Of a DNA stretch of 64,000 nucleotides, positions 24,474-38,553 are shown piece after piece (within the stretch, counting starts at the first letter, position 1; every line of letters starts with the position of its first letter). A model generated the notes under the pieces. The model saw only the letters and a program-made list of their open reading frames with translations. It did not search any database and had not been told where the DNA came from. The DNA is from Limanda limanda. Taxonomy: Eukaryota > Chordata > Actinopteri > Pleuronectiformes > Pleuronectidae. A program made the translations under genes and the position numbers. The stretch spans positions 682,001-746,000 of the forward strand of contig NW_026870532.1 in assembly GCF_963576545.1 (NCBI RefSeq), in the 5' to 3' direction.

Positions 24474-25818
24474 CAAGTCTCTCCGACCTTCACAAAAAAA
24501 GTTATTCAAGAATATCTCCTCAGATTTGGGGGAATTTCGTCGGTCGACCTCTTCCGAAGGTCGTACAAGCTCGGGGATGGTACCAATCGATCCGCAGGAC
24601 CCAAATTAGTCCAGATGCAACCACTTTCCAAGTCTCTCCGACCTTCACAAAAAAAGTTATTCAAGAATATCTCTTTCTCCTATGTGCTTTCATCCCTAAC
24701 CCTAACCCTAACCCTTCCGAAAGTCGGAGAAGCTCAAGGATGGTACCGATCGATGCGCGCTACCCCATTTAGTGGGGGTAGAGCCTACTTGCAAGTCTCT
24801 CCGACCTTCACAAAAAAAGTTATTCAAGAATATCTCTTTCTCCTATGTGCTTTCATCCCTAACCCTAACCCTAACCCTTCCGAAAGTCGGAGAAGCTCAA
24901 GGATGGTACCGATCGATGCGCGCTACCCCATTTAGTGGGGGTAGAGCCTACTTGCAAGTCTCTCCGACCTTCACAAAAAAAGTTATTCAAGAATATCTCC
25001 TCAGATTTGGGGGAATTTCGTCGGTCGACCTCTTCCGAAGGTCGTACAAGCTCGGGGATGGTACCAATCGATCTGCAGGACCCAAATTAGTCCAGATGCA
25101 ACCACTTTCCAAGTCTTTCTGACCTTCACAAAAAAAGTTATTCAAGAATATCTCTTTCTCCTATGTGCTTTCATCCCTAACCCTAACCCTAACCCTTCCG
25201 AAAGTCGGAGAAGCTCAAAGATGGTACCGATCGATGCGCGCTACCCCATTTAGTGGGGGTAGAGCCTACTTGCAAGTCTCTCCGACCTTCACAAAAAAAG
25301 TTATTCAAGAATATCTCTTTTTCCTATGTGCTTTCATCCCTAACCCTAACCCTAACCCTTCCGAAAGTCGGAGAAGCTCAAGGATGGTACCGATCGATGC
25401 GCGCTACCCCATTTAGTGGGGGTAGAGCCTACTTGCAAGTCTCTCCGACCTTCACAAAAAAAGTTATTCAAGAATATCTCTTTCTCCTATGTGCTTTCAT
25501 CCCTAACCCTAACCCTAACCCTTCCGAAAGTCGGAGAAGCTCAAGGATGGTACCGATCGATGCGCGCTACCCCATTTAGTGGGGGTAGAGCCTACTTGCA
25601 AGTCTCTCCGACCTTCACAAAAAAAGTTATTCAAGAATATCTCCTCAGATTTGGGGGAATTTCGTCGGTCGACCTCTTCCGAAGGTCGTACAAGCTCGGA
25701 GATGGTACCAATCGATCTGCAGGACCCAAATTAGTCCAGATGCAACCACTTTCCAAGTCTCTCCGACCTTCACAAAAAAAGTTATTCAAGAATATCTCTT
25801 TCTCCTATGTGCTTTCAT

Positions 25819-25835
25819 CCCTAACCCTAACCCTT
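25819..25835 (-). repeat. Shortened telomeric block, two hexamers
   Basis: A two-hexamer unit in the left large duplicate; its counterpart is 35745. Confidence 0.93.
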
Positions 25836-26293
25836 CCGAAAGTCGGAGAAGCTCAAGGATGGTACCGATCGATGCGCGCTACCCCATTTAGTGGGGGTAG
25901 AGCCTACTTGCAAGTCTCTCCGACCTTCACAAAAAAAGTTATTCAAGAATATCTCCTCAGATTTGGGGGAATTTCGTCGGTCGACCTCTTCCGAAGGTCG
26001 TACAAGCTCGGGGATGGTACCAATCGATCCGCAGGACCCAAATTAGTCCAGATGCAACCACTTTCCAAGTCTCTCCGACCTTCACAAAAAAAGTTATTCA
26101 AGAATATCTCTTTCTCCTATGTGCTTTCATCCCTAACCCTAACCCTAACCCTTCCGAAAGTCGGAGAAGCTCAAGGATGGTACCGATCGATGCGCGCTAC
26201 CCCATTTAGTGGGGGTAGAGCCTACTTGCAAGTCTCTCCGACCTTCACAAAAAAAGTTATTCAAGAATATCTCTTTCTCCTATGTGCTTTCAT

Positions 26294-26310
26294 CCCTAAC
26301 CCTAACCCTT
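26294..26310 (-). repeat. Shortened telomeric block, two hexamers
   Basis: A two-hexamer unit in the left large duplicate; its counterpart is 36220. Confidence 0.93.
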
Positions 26311-26866
26311 CCGAAAGTCGGAGAAGCTCAAGGATGGTACCGATCGATGCGCGCTACCCCATTTAGTGGGGGTAGAGCCTACTTGCAAGTCTCTCCGACC
26401 TTCACAAAAAAAGTTATTCAAGAATATCTCCTCAGATTTGGGGGAATTTCGTCGGTCGACCTCTTCCGAAGGTCGTACAAGCTCGGGGATGGTACCAATC
26501 GATCCGCAGGACCCAAATTAGTCCAGATGCAACCACTTTCCAAGTCTCTCCGACCTTCACAAAAAAAGTTATTCAAGAATATCTCTTTCTCCTATGTGCT
26601 TTCATCCCTAACCCTAACCCTAACCCTTCCGAAAGTCGGAGAAGCTCAAGGATGGTACCGATCGATGCGCGCTACCCCATTTAGTGGGGGTAGAGCCTAC
26701 TTGCAAGTCTCTCCGACCTTCACAAAAAAAGTTATTCAAGAATATCTCTTTCTCCTATGTGCTTTCATCCCTAACCCTAACCCTAACCCTTCCGAAAGTC
26801 GGAGAAGCTCAAGGATGGTACCGATCGATGCGCGCTACCCCATTTAGTGGGGGTAGAGCCTACTTG

Positions 26867-29108
26867 CAAGTCTCTCCGACCTTCACAAAAAAAGTTATTC
26901 AAGAATATCTCTTTCTCCTATGTGCTTTCATCCCTAACCCTAACCCTAACCCTTCCGAAAGTCGGAGAAGCTCAAGGATGGTACCGATCGATGCGCGCAA
27001 CCCCATTTAGTGGGGGTAGAGCCTACTTGCAAGTCTCTCCGACCTTCACAAAAAAAGTTATTCAAGAATATCTCCTCAGATTTGGGGGAATTTCGTCGGT
27101 CGACCTCTTCCGAAGGTCGTACAAGCTCGGGGATGGTACCAATCGATCCGCAGGACCCAAATTAGTCCAGATGCAACCACTTTCCAAGTCTCTCCGACCT
27201 TCACAAAAAAAGTTATTCAAGAATATCTCTTTCTCCTATGTGCTTTCATCCCTAACCCTAACCCTAACCCTTCCGAAAGTCGGAGAAGCTCAAGGATGGT
27301 ACCGATCGATGCGCGCTACCCCATTTAGTGGGGGTAGAGCCTACTTGCAAGTCTCTCCGACCTTCACAAAAAAAGTTATTCAAGAATATCTCCTCAGATT
27401 TGGGGGAATTTCGTCGGTCGACCTCTTCCGAAGGTCGTACAAGCTCGGGGATGGTACCAATCGATCCGCAGGACCCAAATAAGTCCAGATGCAACCACTT
27501 TCCAAGTCTCTCCGACCTTCACAAAAAAAGTTATTCAAGAATATCTCTTTCTCCTATGTGCTTTCATCCCTAACCCTAACCCTAACCCTTCCGAAAGTCG
27601 GAGAAGCTCAAGGATGGTACCGATCGATGCGCGCTACCCCATTTAGTGGGGGTAGAGCCTACTTGCAAGTCTCTCCGACCTTCACAAAAAAAGTTATTCA
27701 AGAATATCTCTTTCTCCTATGTGCTTTCATCCCTAACCCTAACCCTAACCCTTCCGAAAGTCGGAGAAGCTCAAGGATTGTACCGATCGATGCGCGCTAC
27801 CCCATTTAGTGGGGGTAGAGCCTACTTGCAAGTCTCTCCGACCTTCACAAAAAAAGTTATTCAAGAATATCTCTTTCTCCTATGTGCTTTCATCCCTAAC
27901 CCTAACCCTAACCCTTCCGAAAGTCGGAGAAGCTCAAGGATGGTACCGATCGATGCGCGCAACCCCATTTAGTGGGGGTAGAGCCTACTTGCAAGTCTCT
28001 CCGACCTTCACAAAAAAAGTTATTCAAGAATATCTCCTCAGATTTGGGGGAATTTCGTCGGTCGACCTCTTTCGAAGGTCGTACAAGCTCGGGGATGGTA
28101 CCAATCGATCCGCAGGACCCAAATTAGTCCAGATGCAACCACTTTCCAAGTCTCTCCGACCTTCACAAAAAAAGTTATTCAAGAATATCTCTTTCTCCTA
28201 TGTGCTTTCATCCGTAACCCTAACCCTAACCCTTCCAAAAGTCGGAGAAGCTCAAGGATGGTACCGATCGATGCGCGCAACCCCATTTAGTGGGGGTAGA
28301 GCCTACTTGCAAGTCTCTCCGACCTTCACAAAAAAAGTTATTCAAGAATATCTCCTCAGATTTGGGGGAATTTCGTCGGTCGACCTCTTCCGAAGGTCGT
28401 ACAAGCTCGGGGATGGTACCAATCGATCCGCAGGACCCAAATTAGTCCGGATGCAACCACTTTCCAAGTCTCTCCGACCTTCACAAAAAAAGTTATTCAA
28501 GAATATCTCTTTCTCCTATGTGCTTTCATCCCTAACCCTAACCCTAACCCTTCCGAAAGTCGGAGAAGCTCAAGGATGGTACCGATCGATGCGCGCTACC
28601 CCATTTAGTGGGGGTAGAGCCTACTTGCAAGTCTCTCCGACCTTCACAAAAAAAGTTATTCAAGAATATCTCTTTCTCCTATGTGCTTTCATCCCTAACC
28701 CTAACCCTAACCCTTCCGAAAGTCGGAGAAGCTCAAGGATGGTACCGATCGATGCGCGCTACCCCATTTAGTGGGGGTAGAGCCTACTTGCAAGTCTCTC
28801 CGACCTTCACAAAAAAAGTTATTCAAGAATATCTCCTCAGATTTGGGGGAATTTCGTCGGTCGACCTCTTCCGAAGGTCGTACAAGCTCGGGGATGGTAC
28901 CAATTGATCCGCAGGACCCAAATTAGTCCAGATGCAACCACTTTCCAAGTCTCTCCGACCTTCACAAAAAAAGTTATTCAAGAATATCTCTTTCTCCTAT
29001 GTGCTTTCATCCCTAACCCTAACCCTAACCCTTCCGAAAGTCGGAGAAGCTCAAGGATGGTACCGATCGATGCGCGCTACCCCATTTAGTGGGGGTAGAG
29101 CCTACTTG
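26867..29108 (+). repeat. 2242-bp higher-order repeat, first copy (9 A + 5 B)
   Basis: It carries four diagnostic substitutions in order: CAAATAAGTCC (27481), GGATTGTACC (27779), ATCCGTAACCC (28214) and CCAATTGATCC (28905). All four recur in each later copy. Confidence 0.9.
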
Positions 29109-31350
29109 CAAGTCTCTCCGACCTTCACAAAAAAAGTTATTCAAGAATATCTCTTTCTCCTATGTGCTTTCATCCCTAACCCTAACCCTAACCCTTCCGA
29201 AAGTCGGAGAAGCTCAAGGATGGTACCGATCGATGCGCGCAACCCCATTTAGTGGGGGTAGAGCCTACTTGCAAGTCTCTCCGACCTTCACAAAAAAAGT
29301 TATTCAAGAATATCTCCTCAGATTTGGGGGAATTTCGTCGGTCGACCTCTTCCGAAGGTCGTACAAGCTCGGGGATGGTACCAATCGATCCGCAGGACCC
29401 AAATTAGTCCAGATGCAACCACTTTCCAAGTCTCTCCGACCTTCACAAAAAAAGTTATTCAAGAATATCTCTTTCTCCTATGTGCTTTCATCCCTAACCC
29501 TAACCCTAACCCTTCCGAAAGTCGGAGAAGCTCAAGGATGGTACCGATCGATGCGCGCTACCCCATTTAGTGGGGGTAGAGCCTACTTGCAAGTCTCTCC
29601 GACCTTCACAAAAAAAGTTATTCAAGAATATCTCCTCAGATTTGGGGGAATTTCGTCGGTCGACCTCTTCCGAAGGTCGTACAAGCTCGGGGATGGTACC
29701 AATCGATCCGCAGGACCCAAATAAGTCCAGATGCAACCACTTTCCAAGTCTCTCCGACCTTCACAAAAAAAGTTATTCAAGAATATCTCTTTCTCCTATG
29801 TGCTTTCATCCCTAACCCTAACCCTAACCCTTCCGAAAGTCGGAGAAGCTCAAGGATGGTACCGATCGATGCGCGCTACCCCATTTAGTGGGGGTAGAGC
29901 CTACTTGCAAGTCTCTCCGACCTTCACAAAAAAAGTTATTCAAGAATATCTCTTTCTCCTATGTGCTTTCATCCCTAACCCTAACCCTAACCCTTCCGAA
30001 AGTCGGAGAAGCTCAAGGATTGTACCGATCGATGCGCGCTACCCCATTTAGTGGGGGTAGAGCCTACTTGCAAGTCTCTCCGACCTTCACAAAAAAAGTT
30101 ATTCAAGAATATCTCTTTCTCCTATGTGCTTTCATCCCTAACCCTAACCCTAACCCTTCCGAAAGTCGGAGAAGCTCAAGGATGGTACCGATCGATGCGC
30201 GCAACCCCATTTAGTGGGGGTAGAGCCTACTTGCAAGTCTCTCCGACCTTCACAAAAAAAGTTATTCAAGAATATCTCCTCAGATTTGGGGGAATTTCGT
30301 CGGTCGACCTCTTTCGAAGGTCGTACAAGCTCGGGGATGGTACCAATCGATCCGCAGGACCCAAATTAGTCCAGATGCAACCACTTTCCAAGTCTCTCCG
30401 ACCTTCACAAAAAAAGTTATTCAAGAATATCTCTTTCTCCTATGTGCTTTCATCCGTAACCCTAACCCTAACCCTTCCAAAAGTCGGAGAAGCTCAAGGA
30501 TGGTACCGATCGATGCGCGCAACCCCATTTAGTGGGGGTAGAGCCTACTTGCAAGTCTCTCCGACCTTCACAAAAAAAGTTATTCAAGAATATCTCCTCA
30601 GATTTGGGGGAATTTCGTCGGTCGACCTCTTCCGAAGGTCGTACAAGCTCGGGGATGGTACCAATCGATCCGCAGGACCCAAATTAGTCCGGATGCAACC
30701 ACTTTCCAAGTCTCTCCGACCTTCACAAAAAAAGTTATTCAAGAATATCTCTTTCTCCTATGTGCTTTCATCCCTAACCCTAACCCTAACCCTTCCGAAA
30801 GTCGGAGAAGCTCAAGGATGGTACCGATCGATGCGCGCTACCCCATTTAGTGGGGGTAGAGCCTACTTGCAAGTCTCTCCGACCTTCACAAAAAAAGTTA
30901 TTCAAGAATATCTCTTTCTCCTATGTGCTTTCATCCCTAACCCTAACCCTAACCCTTCCGAAAGTCGGAGAAGCTCAAGAATGGTACCGATCGATGCGCG
31001 CTACCCCATTTAGTGGGGGTAGAGCCTACTTGCAAGTCTCTCCGACCTTCACAAAAAAAGTTATTCAAGAATATCTCCTCAGATTTGGGGGAATTTCGTC
31101 GGTCGACCTCTTCCGAAGGTCGTACAAGCTCGGGGATGGTACCAATTGATCCGCAGGACCCAAATTAGTCCAGATGCAACCACTTTCCAAGTCTCTCCGA
31201 CCTTCACAAAAAAAGTTATTCAAGAATATCTCTTTCTCCTATGTGCTTTCATCCCTAACCCTAACCCTAACCCTTCCGAAAGTCGGAGAAGCTCAAGGAT
31301 GGTACCGATCGATGCGCGCTACCCCATTTAGTGGGGGTAGAGCCTACTTG
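29109..31350 (+). repeat. 2242-bp higher-order repeat, second copy
   Basis: The diagnostic substitutions are at 29723, 30021, 30456 and 31147. A private CAAGAATGG variant near 30980 also appears near 40425 and 42504, but not in the first copy. Confidence 0.9.
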
Positions 31351-34300
31351 CAAGTCTCTCCGACCTTCACAAAAAAAGTTATTCAAGAATATCTCCTCAG
31401 ATTTGGGGGAATTTCGTCGGTCGACCTCTTCCGAAGGTCGTACAAGCTCGGGGATGGTACCAATCGATCCGCAGGACCCAAATTAGTCCAGATGCAACCA
31501 CTTTCCAAGTCTCTCCGACCTTCACAAAAAAAGTTATTCAAGAATATCTCTTTCTCCTATGTGCTTTCATCCCTAACCCTAACCCTAACCCTTCCGAAAG
31601 TCGGAGAAGCTCAAGGATGGTACCGATCGATGCGCGCTACCCCATTTAGTGGGGGTAGAGCCTACTTGCAAGTCTCTCCGACCTTCACAAAAAAAGTTAT
31701 TCAAGAATATCTCTTTCTCCTATGTGCTTTCATCCCTAACCCTAACCCTAACCCTTCCGAAAGTCGGAGAAGCTCAAGGATGGTACCGATCGATGCGCGC
31801 TACCCCATTTAGTGGGGGTAGAGCCTACTTGCAAGTCTCTCCGACCTTCACAAAAAAAGTTATTCAAGAATATCTCCTCAGATTTGGGGGAATTTCGTCG
31901 GTCGACCTCTTCCGAAGGTCGTACAAGCTCGGGGATGGTACCAATCGATCCGCAGGACCCAAGTTAGTCCAGATGCAACCACTTTCCAAGTCTCTCCGAC
32001 CTTCACAAAAAAAGTTATTCAAGAATATCTCTTTCTCCTATGTGCTTTCATCCCTAACCCTAACCCTAACCCTTCCGAAAGTCGGAGAAGCTCAAGGATG
32101 GTACCGATCGATGCGCGCTACCCCATTTAGTGGGGGTAGAGCCTACTTGCAAGTCTCTCCGACCTTCACAAAAAAAGTTATTCAAGAATATCTCTTTCTC
32201 CTATGTGCTTTCATCCCTAACCCTAACCCTAACCCTTCCGAAAGTCGGAGAAGCTCAAGGATGGTACCGATCGATGCGCGCTACCCCATTTAGTGGGGGT
32301 AGAGCCTACTTGCAAGTCTCTCCGACCTTCACAAAAAAAGTTATTCAAGAATATCTCTTTCTCCTATGTGCTTTCATCCCTAACCCTAACCCTAACCCTT
32401 CCGAAAGTCGGAGAAGCTCAAGGATGGTACCGATCGATGCGCGCTACCCCATTTAGTGGGGGTAGAGCCTACTTGCAAGTCTTTCCGACCTTCACAAAAA
32501 AAGTTATTCAAGAATATCTCTTTCTCCTATGTGCTTTCATCCCTAACCCTAACCCTAACCCTTCCGAAAGTCGGAGAAGCTCAAGGATGGTACCGATCGA
32601 TGCGCGCAACCCCATTTAGTGGGGGTAGAGCCTACTTGCAAGTCTCTCCGACCTTCACAAAAAAAGTTATTCAAGAATATCTCCTCAGATTTGGGGGAAT
32701 TTCGTCGGTCGACCTCTTCCGAAGGTCGTACAAGCTCGGGGATGGTACCAATCGATCTGCAGGACCCAAATTAGTCCAGATGCAACCACTTTCCAAGTCT
32801 CTCCGACCTTCACAAAAAAAGTTATTCAAGAATATCTCTTTCTCCTATGTGCTTTCATCCCTAACCCTAACCCTAACCCTTCCGAAAGTCGGAGAAGCTC
32901 AAGGATGGTACCGATCGATGCGCGCTACCCCATTTAGTGGGGGTAGAGCCTACTTGCAAGTCTCTCCGACCTTCACAAAAAAAGTTATTCAAGAATATCT
33001 CTTTCTCCTATGTGCTTTCATCCCTAACCCTAACCCTAACCCTTCCGAAAGTCGGAGAAGCTCAAGGATGGTACCGATCGATGCGCGCAACCCCATTTAG
33101 TGGGGGTAAAGCCTACTTGCAAGTCTCTCCGACCTTCACAAAAAAAGTTATTCAAGAATATCTCCTCAGATTTGGGGGAATTTCGTCGGTCGACCTCTTC
33201 CGAAGGTCGTACAAGCTCGGGGATGGTACCAATCGATCCGCAGGACCCAAATTAGTCCAGATGCAACCACTTTCCAAGTCTCTCCGACCTTCACAAAAAA
33301 AGTTATTCAAGAATATCTCTTTCTCCTATGTGCTTTCATCCCTAACCCTAACCCTAACCCTTCCGAAAGTCGGAGAAGCTCAAGGATGGTACCGATCGAT
33401 GCGCGCTACCCCATTTAGTGGGGGTAGAGCCTACTTGCAAGTCTCTCCGACCTTCACAAAAAACGTTATTCAAGAATATCTCTTTCTCCTATGTGCTTTC
33501 ATCCCTAACCCTAACCCTAACCCTTCCGAAAGTCGGAGAAGCTCAAGGATGGTACCGATCGATGCGCGCTACCCCATTTAGTGGGGGTAGAGCCTACTTG
33601 CAAGTCTCTCCGACCTTCACAAAAAAAGTTATTCAAGAATATCTCCTCAGATTTGGGGGAATTTCGTCGGTCGACCTCTTCCGAAGGTCGTACAAGCTCG
33701 GGGATGGTACCAATCGATCCGCAGGACCCAAATTAGTCCAGATGCAACCACTTTCCAAGTCTCTCCGACCTTCACAAAAAAAGTTATTCAAGAATATCTC
33801 TTTCTCCTATGTGCTTTCATCCCTAACCCTAACCCTAACCCTTCCGAAAGTCGGAGAAGCTCAAGGATGGTACCGATCGATGCGCGCTACCCCATTTAGT
33901 GGGGGTAGAGCCTACTTGCAAGTCTCTCCGACCTTCACAAAAAAAGTTATTCAAGAATATCTCTTTCTCCTATGTGCTTTCATCCCTAACCCTAACCCTA
34001 ACCCTTCCGAAAGTCGGAGAAGCTCAAGGATGGTACCGATCGATGCGCGCTACCCCATTTAGTGGGGGTAGAGCCTACTTGCAAGTCTCTCCGACCTTCA
34101 CAAAAAAAGTTATTCAAGAATATCTCCTCAGATTTGGGGGAATTTCGTCGGTCGACCTCTTCCGAAGGTCGTACAAGCTCGGGGATGGTACCAATCGATC
34201 TGCAGGACCCAAATTAGTCCAGATGCAACCACTTTCCAAGTCTTTCCGACCTTCACAAAAAAAGTTATTCAAGAATATCTCTTTCTCCTATGTGCTTTCA

Positions 34301-35744
34301 TCCCTAACCCTAACCCTAACCCTTCCGAAAGTCGGAGAAGCTCAAGGATGGTACCGATCGATGCGCGCTACCCCATTTAGTGGGGGTAGAGCCTACTTGC
34401 AAGTCTCTCCGACCTTCACAAAAAAAGTTATTCAAGAATATCTCCTCAGATTTGGGGGAATTTCGTCGGTCGACCTCTTCCGAAGGTCGTACAAGCTCGG
34501 GGATGGTACCAATCGATCCGCAGGACCCAAATTAGTCCAGATGCAACCACTTTCCAAGTCTCTCCGACCTTCACAAAAAAAGTTATTCAAGAATATCTCT
34601 TTCTCCTATGTGCTTTCATCCCTAACCCTAACCCTAACCCTTCCGAAAGTCGGAGAAGCTCAAGGATGGTACCGATCGATGCGCGCTACCCCATTTAGTG
34701 GGGGTAGAGCCTACTTGCAAGTCTCTCCGACCTTCACAAAAAAAGTTATTCAAGAATATCTCTTTCTCCTATGTGCTTTCATCCCTAACCCTAACCCTAA
34801 CCCTTCCGAAAGTCGGAGAAGCTCAAGGATGGTACCGATCGATGCGCGCTACCCCATTTAGTGGGGGTAGAGCCTACTTGCAAGTCTCTCCGACCTTCAC
34901 AAAAAAAGTTATTCAAGAATATCTCCTCAGATTTGGGGGAATTTCGTCGGTCGACCTCTTCCGAAGGTCGTACAAGCTCGGGGATGGTACCAATCGATCT
35001 GCAGGACCCAAATTAGTCCAGATGCAACCACTTTCCAAGTCTTTCTGACCTTCACAAAAAAAGTTATTCAAGAATATCTCTTTCTCCTATGTGCTTTCAT
35101 CCCTAACCCTAACCCTAACCCTTCCGAAAGTCGGAGAAGCTCAAAGATGGTACCGATCGATGCGCGCTACCCCATTTAGTGGGGGTAGAGCCTACTTGCA
35201 AGTCTCTCCGACCTTCACAAAAAAAGTTATTCAAGAATATCTCTTTTTCCTATGTGCTTTCATCCCTAACCCTAACCCTAACCCTTCCGAAAGTCGGAGA
35301 AGCTCAAGGATGGTACCGATCGATGCGCGCTACCCCATTTAGTGGGGGTAGAGCCTACTTGCAAGTCTCTCCGACCTTCACAAAAAAAGTTATTCAAGAA
35401 TATCTCTTTCTCCTATGTGCTTTCATCCCTAACCCTAACCCTAACCCTTCCGAAAGTCGGAGAAGCTCAAGGATGGTACCGATCGATGCGCGCTACCCCA
35501 TTTAGTGGGGGTAGAGCCTACTTGCAAGTCTCTCCGACCTTCACAAAAAAAGTTATTCAAGAATATCTCCTCAGATTTGGGGGAATTTCGTCGGTCGACC
35601 TCTTCCGAAGGTCGTACAAGCTCGGAGATGGTACCAATCGATCTGCAGGACCCAAATTAGTCCAGATGCAACCACTTTCCAAGTCTCTCCGACCTTCACA
35701 AAAAAAGTTATTCAAGAATATCTCTTTCTCCTATGTGCTTTCAT

Positions 35745-35761
35745 CCCTAACCCTAACCCTT
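35745..35761 (-). repeat. Shortened telomeric block, two hexamers
   Basis: The right-copy counterpart of 25819 at an offset of 9926. Confidence 0.93.
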
Positions 35762-36219
35762 CCGAAAGTCGGAGAAGCTCAAGGATGGTACCGATCGATG
35801 CGCGCTACCCCATTTAGTGGGGGTAGAGCCTACTTGCAAGTCTCTCCGACCTTCACAAAAAAAGTTATTCAAGAATATCTCCTCAGATTTGGGGGAATTT
35901 CGTCGGTCGACCTCTTCCGAAGGTCGTACAAGCTCGGGGATGGTACCAATCGATCCGCAGGACCCAAATTAGTCCAGATGCAACCACTTTCCAAGTCTCT
36001 CCGACCTTCACAAAAAAAGTTATTCAAGAATATCTCTTTCTCCTATGTGCTTTCATCCCTAACCCTAACCCTAACCCTTCCGAAAGTCGGAGAAGCTCAA
36101 GGATGGTACCGATCGATGCGCGCTACCCCATTTAGTGGGGGTAGAGCCTACTTGCAAGTCTCTCCGACCTTCACAAAAAAAGTTATTCAAGAATATCTCT
36201 TTCTCCTATGTGCTTTCAT

Positions 36220-36236
36220 CCCTAACCCTAACCCTT
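36220..36236 (-). repeat. Shortened telomeric block, two hexamers
   Basis: The right-copy counterpart of 26294. Just beyond it the offset changes from 9926 to 9445, so the 481-bp loss or gain breakpoint lies close by. Confidence 0.93.
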
Positions 36237-36311
36237 CCGAAAGTCGGAGAAGCTCAAGGATGGTACCGATCGATGCGCGCTACCCCATTTAGTGGGGGTA
36301 GAGCCTACTTG

Positions 36312-38553
36312 CAAGTCTCTCCGACCTTCACAAAAAAAGTTATTCAAGAATATCTCTTTCTCCTATGTGCTTTCATCCCTAACCCTAACCCTAACCCTTC
36401 CGAAAGTCGGAGAAGCTCAAGGATGGTACCGATCGATGCGCGCAACCCCATTTAGTGGGGGTAGAGCCTACTTGCAAGTCTCTCCGACCTTCACAAAAAA
36501 AGTTATTCAAGAATATCTCCTCAGATTTGGGGGAATTTCGTCGGTCGACCTCTTCCGAAGGTCGTACAAGCTCGGGGATGGTACCAATCGATCCGCAGGA
36601 CCCAAATTAGTCCAGATGCAACCACTTTCCAAGTCTCTCCGACCTTCACAAAAAAAGTTATTCAAGAATATCTCTTTCTCCTATGTGCTTTCATCCCTAA
36701 CCCTAACCCTAACCCTTCCGAAAGTCGGAGAAGCTCAAGGATGGTACCGATCGATGCGCGCTACCCCATTTAGTGGGGGTAGAGCCTACTTGCAAGTCTC
36801 TCCGACCTTCACAAAAAAAGTTATTCAAGAATATCTCCTCAGATTTGGGGGAATTTCGTCGGTCGACCTCTTCCGAAGGTCGTACAAGCTCGGGGATGGT
36901 ACCAATCGATCCGCAGGACCCAAATAAGTCCAGATGCAACCACTTTCCAAGTCTCTCCGACCTTCACAAAAAAAGTTATTCAAGAATATCTCTTTCTCCT
37001 ATGTGCTTTCATCCCTAACCCTAACCCTAACCCTTCCGAAAGTCGGAGAAGCTCAAGGATGGTACCGATCGATGCGCGCTACCCCATTTAGTGGGGGTAG
37101 AGCCTACTTGCAAGTCTCTCCGACCTTCACAAAAAAAGTTATTCAAGAATATCTCTTTCTCCTATGTGCTTTCATCCCTAACCCTAACCCTAACCCTTCC
37201 GAAAGTCGGAGAAGCTCAAGGATTGTACCGATCGATGCGCGCTACCCCATTTAGTGGGGGTAGAGCCTACTTGCAAGTCTCTCCGACCTTCACAAAAAAA
37301 GTTATTCAAGAATATCTCTTTCTCCTATGTGCTTTCATCCCTAACCCTAACCCTAACCCTTCCGAAAGTCGGAGAAGCTCAAGGATGGTACCGATCGATG
37401 CGCGCAACCCCATTTAGTGGGGGTAGAGCCTACTTGCAAGTCTCTCCGACCTTCACAAAAAAAGTTATTCAAGAATATCTCCTCAGATTTGGGGGAATTT
37501 CGTCGGTCGACCTCTTTCGAAGGTCGTACAAGCTCGGGGATGGTACCAATCGATCCGCAGGACCCAAATTAGTCCAGATGCAACCACTTTCCAAGTCTCT
37601 CCGACCTTCACAAAAAAAGTTATTCAAGAATATCTCTTTCTCCTATGTGCTTTCATCCGTAACCCTAACCCTAACCCTTCCAAAAGTCGGAGAAGCTCAA
37701 GGATGGTACCGATCGATGCGCGCAACCCCATTTAGTGGGGGTAGAGCCTACTTGCAAGTCTCTCCGACCTTCACAAAAAAAGTTATTCAAGAATATCTCC
37801 TCAGATTTGGGGGAATTTCGTCGGTCGACCTCTTCCGAAGGTCGTACAAGCTCGGGGATGGTACCAATCGATCCGCAGGACCCAAATTAGTCCGGATGCA
37901 ACCACTTTCCAAGTCTCTCCGACCTTCACAAAAAAAGTTATTCAAGAATATCTCTTTCTCCTATGTGCTTTCATCCCTAACCCTAACCCTAACCCTTCCG
38001 AAAGTCGGAGAAGCTCAAGGATGGTACCGATCGATGCGCGCTACCCCATTTAGTGGGGGTAGAGCCTACTTGCAAGTCTCTCCGACCTTCACAAAAAAAG
38101 TTATTCAAGAATATCTCTTTCTCCTATGTGCTTTCATCCCTAACCCTAACCCTAACCCTTCCGAAAGTCGGAGAAGCTCAAGGATGGTACCGATCGATGC
38201 GCGCTACCCCATTTAGTGGGGGTAGAGCCTACTTGCAAGTCTCTCCGACCTTCACAAAAAAAGTTATTCAAGAATATCTCCTCAGATTTGGGGGAATTTC
38301 GTCGGTCGACCTCTTCCGAAGGTCGTACAAGCTCGGGGATGGTACCAATTGATCCGCAGGACCCAAATTAGTCCAGATGCAACCACTTTCCAAGTCTCTC
38401 CGACCTTCACAAAAAAAGTTATTCAAGAATATCTCTTTCTCCTATGTGCTTTCATCCCTAACCCTAACCCTAACCCTTCCGAAAGTCGGAGAAGCTCAAG
38501 GATGGTACCGATCGATGCGCGCTACCCCATTTAGTGGGGGTAGAGCCTACTTG
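36312..38553 (+). repeat. 2242-bp higher-order repeat, third copy
   Basis: The diagnostic substitutions are at 36926, 37224, 37659 and 38350, 9445 bp after those of the first copy. It lies inside the right large duplicate. Confidence 0.9.

Larger units (their letters stand above)
20781..31668 (+). repeat. Large segmental duplication within the array, left copy (~10.9 kb)
   Basis: This corresponds to 32150-41113. The offset is 11369 at the start, 9926 after loss of one 1443-bp unit, then 9445 after loss of one 481-bp B-A-A group. Length bookkeeping closes: 10888 minus 8964 is 1924, which is 1443 plus 481. Shared markers include CTTTCTGACC (25120 region), CTCTTTTTCC, GCTCGGAGATGG and paired two-hexamer units at 25819 and 26294. 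Confidence 0.88.
20463..31831 (+). repeat. Domain 2a: left copy region of the large duplication
   Basis: This domain holds 47 A and 24 B units. B units start at 20463, 21270, 21751, 22232, 22713, 23194, 23675, 24156, 24474, 24955, 25599, 25911, 26386, 27030, 27348, 27992, 28310, 28791, 29272, 29590, 30234, 30552, 31033 and 31351. A-B alternation becomes common here. The part from about 20781 to 31668 corresponds to the right copy beginning near 32150. Confidence 0.92.

Noticed and set aside
28904..29089. Short open frame beginning at ATTGATCCGC, repeated nine times
   Set aside because: It is created by one C-to-T change in a B unit and then reads into ordinary A sequence; it is a duplicated marker variant, not a gene.
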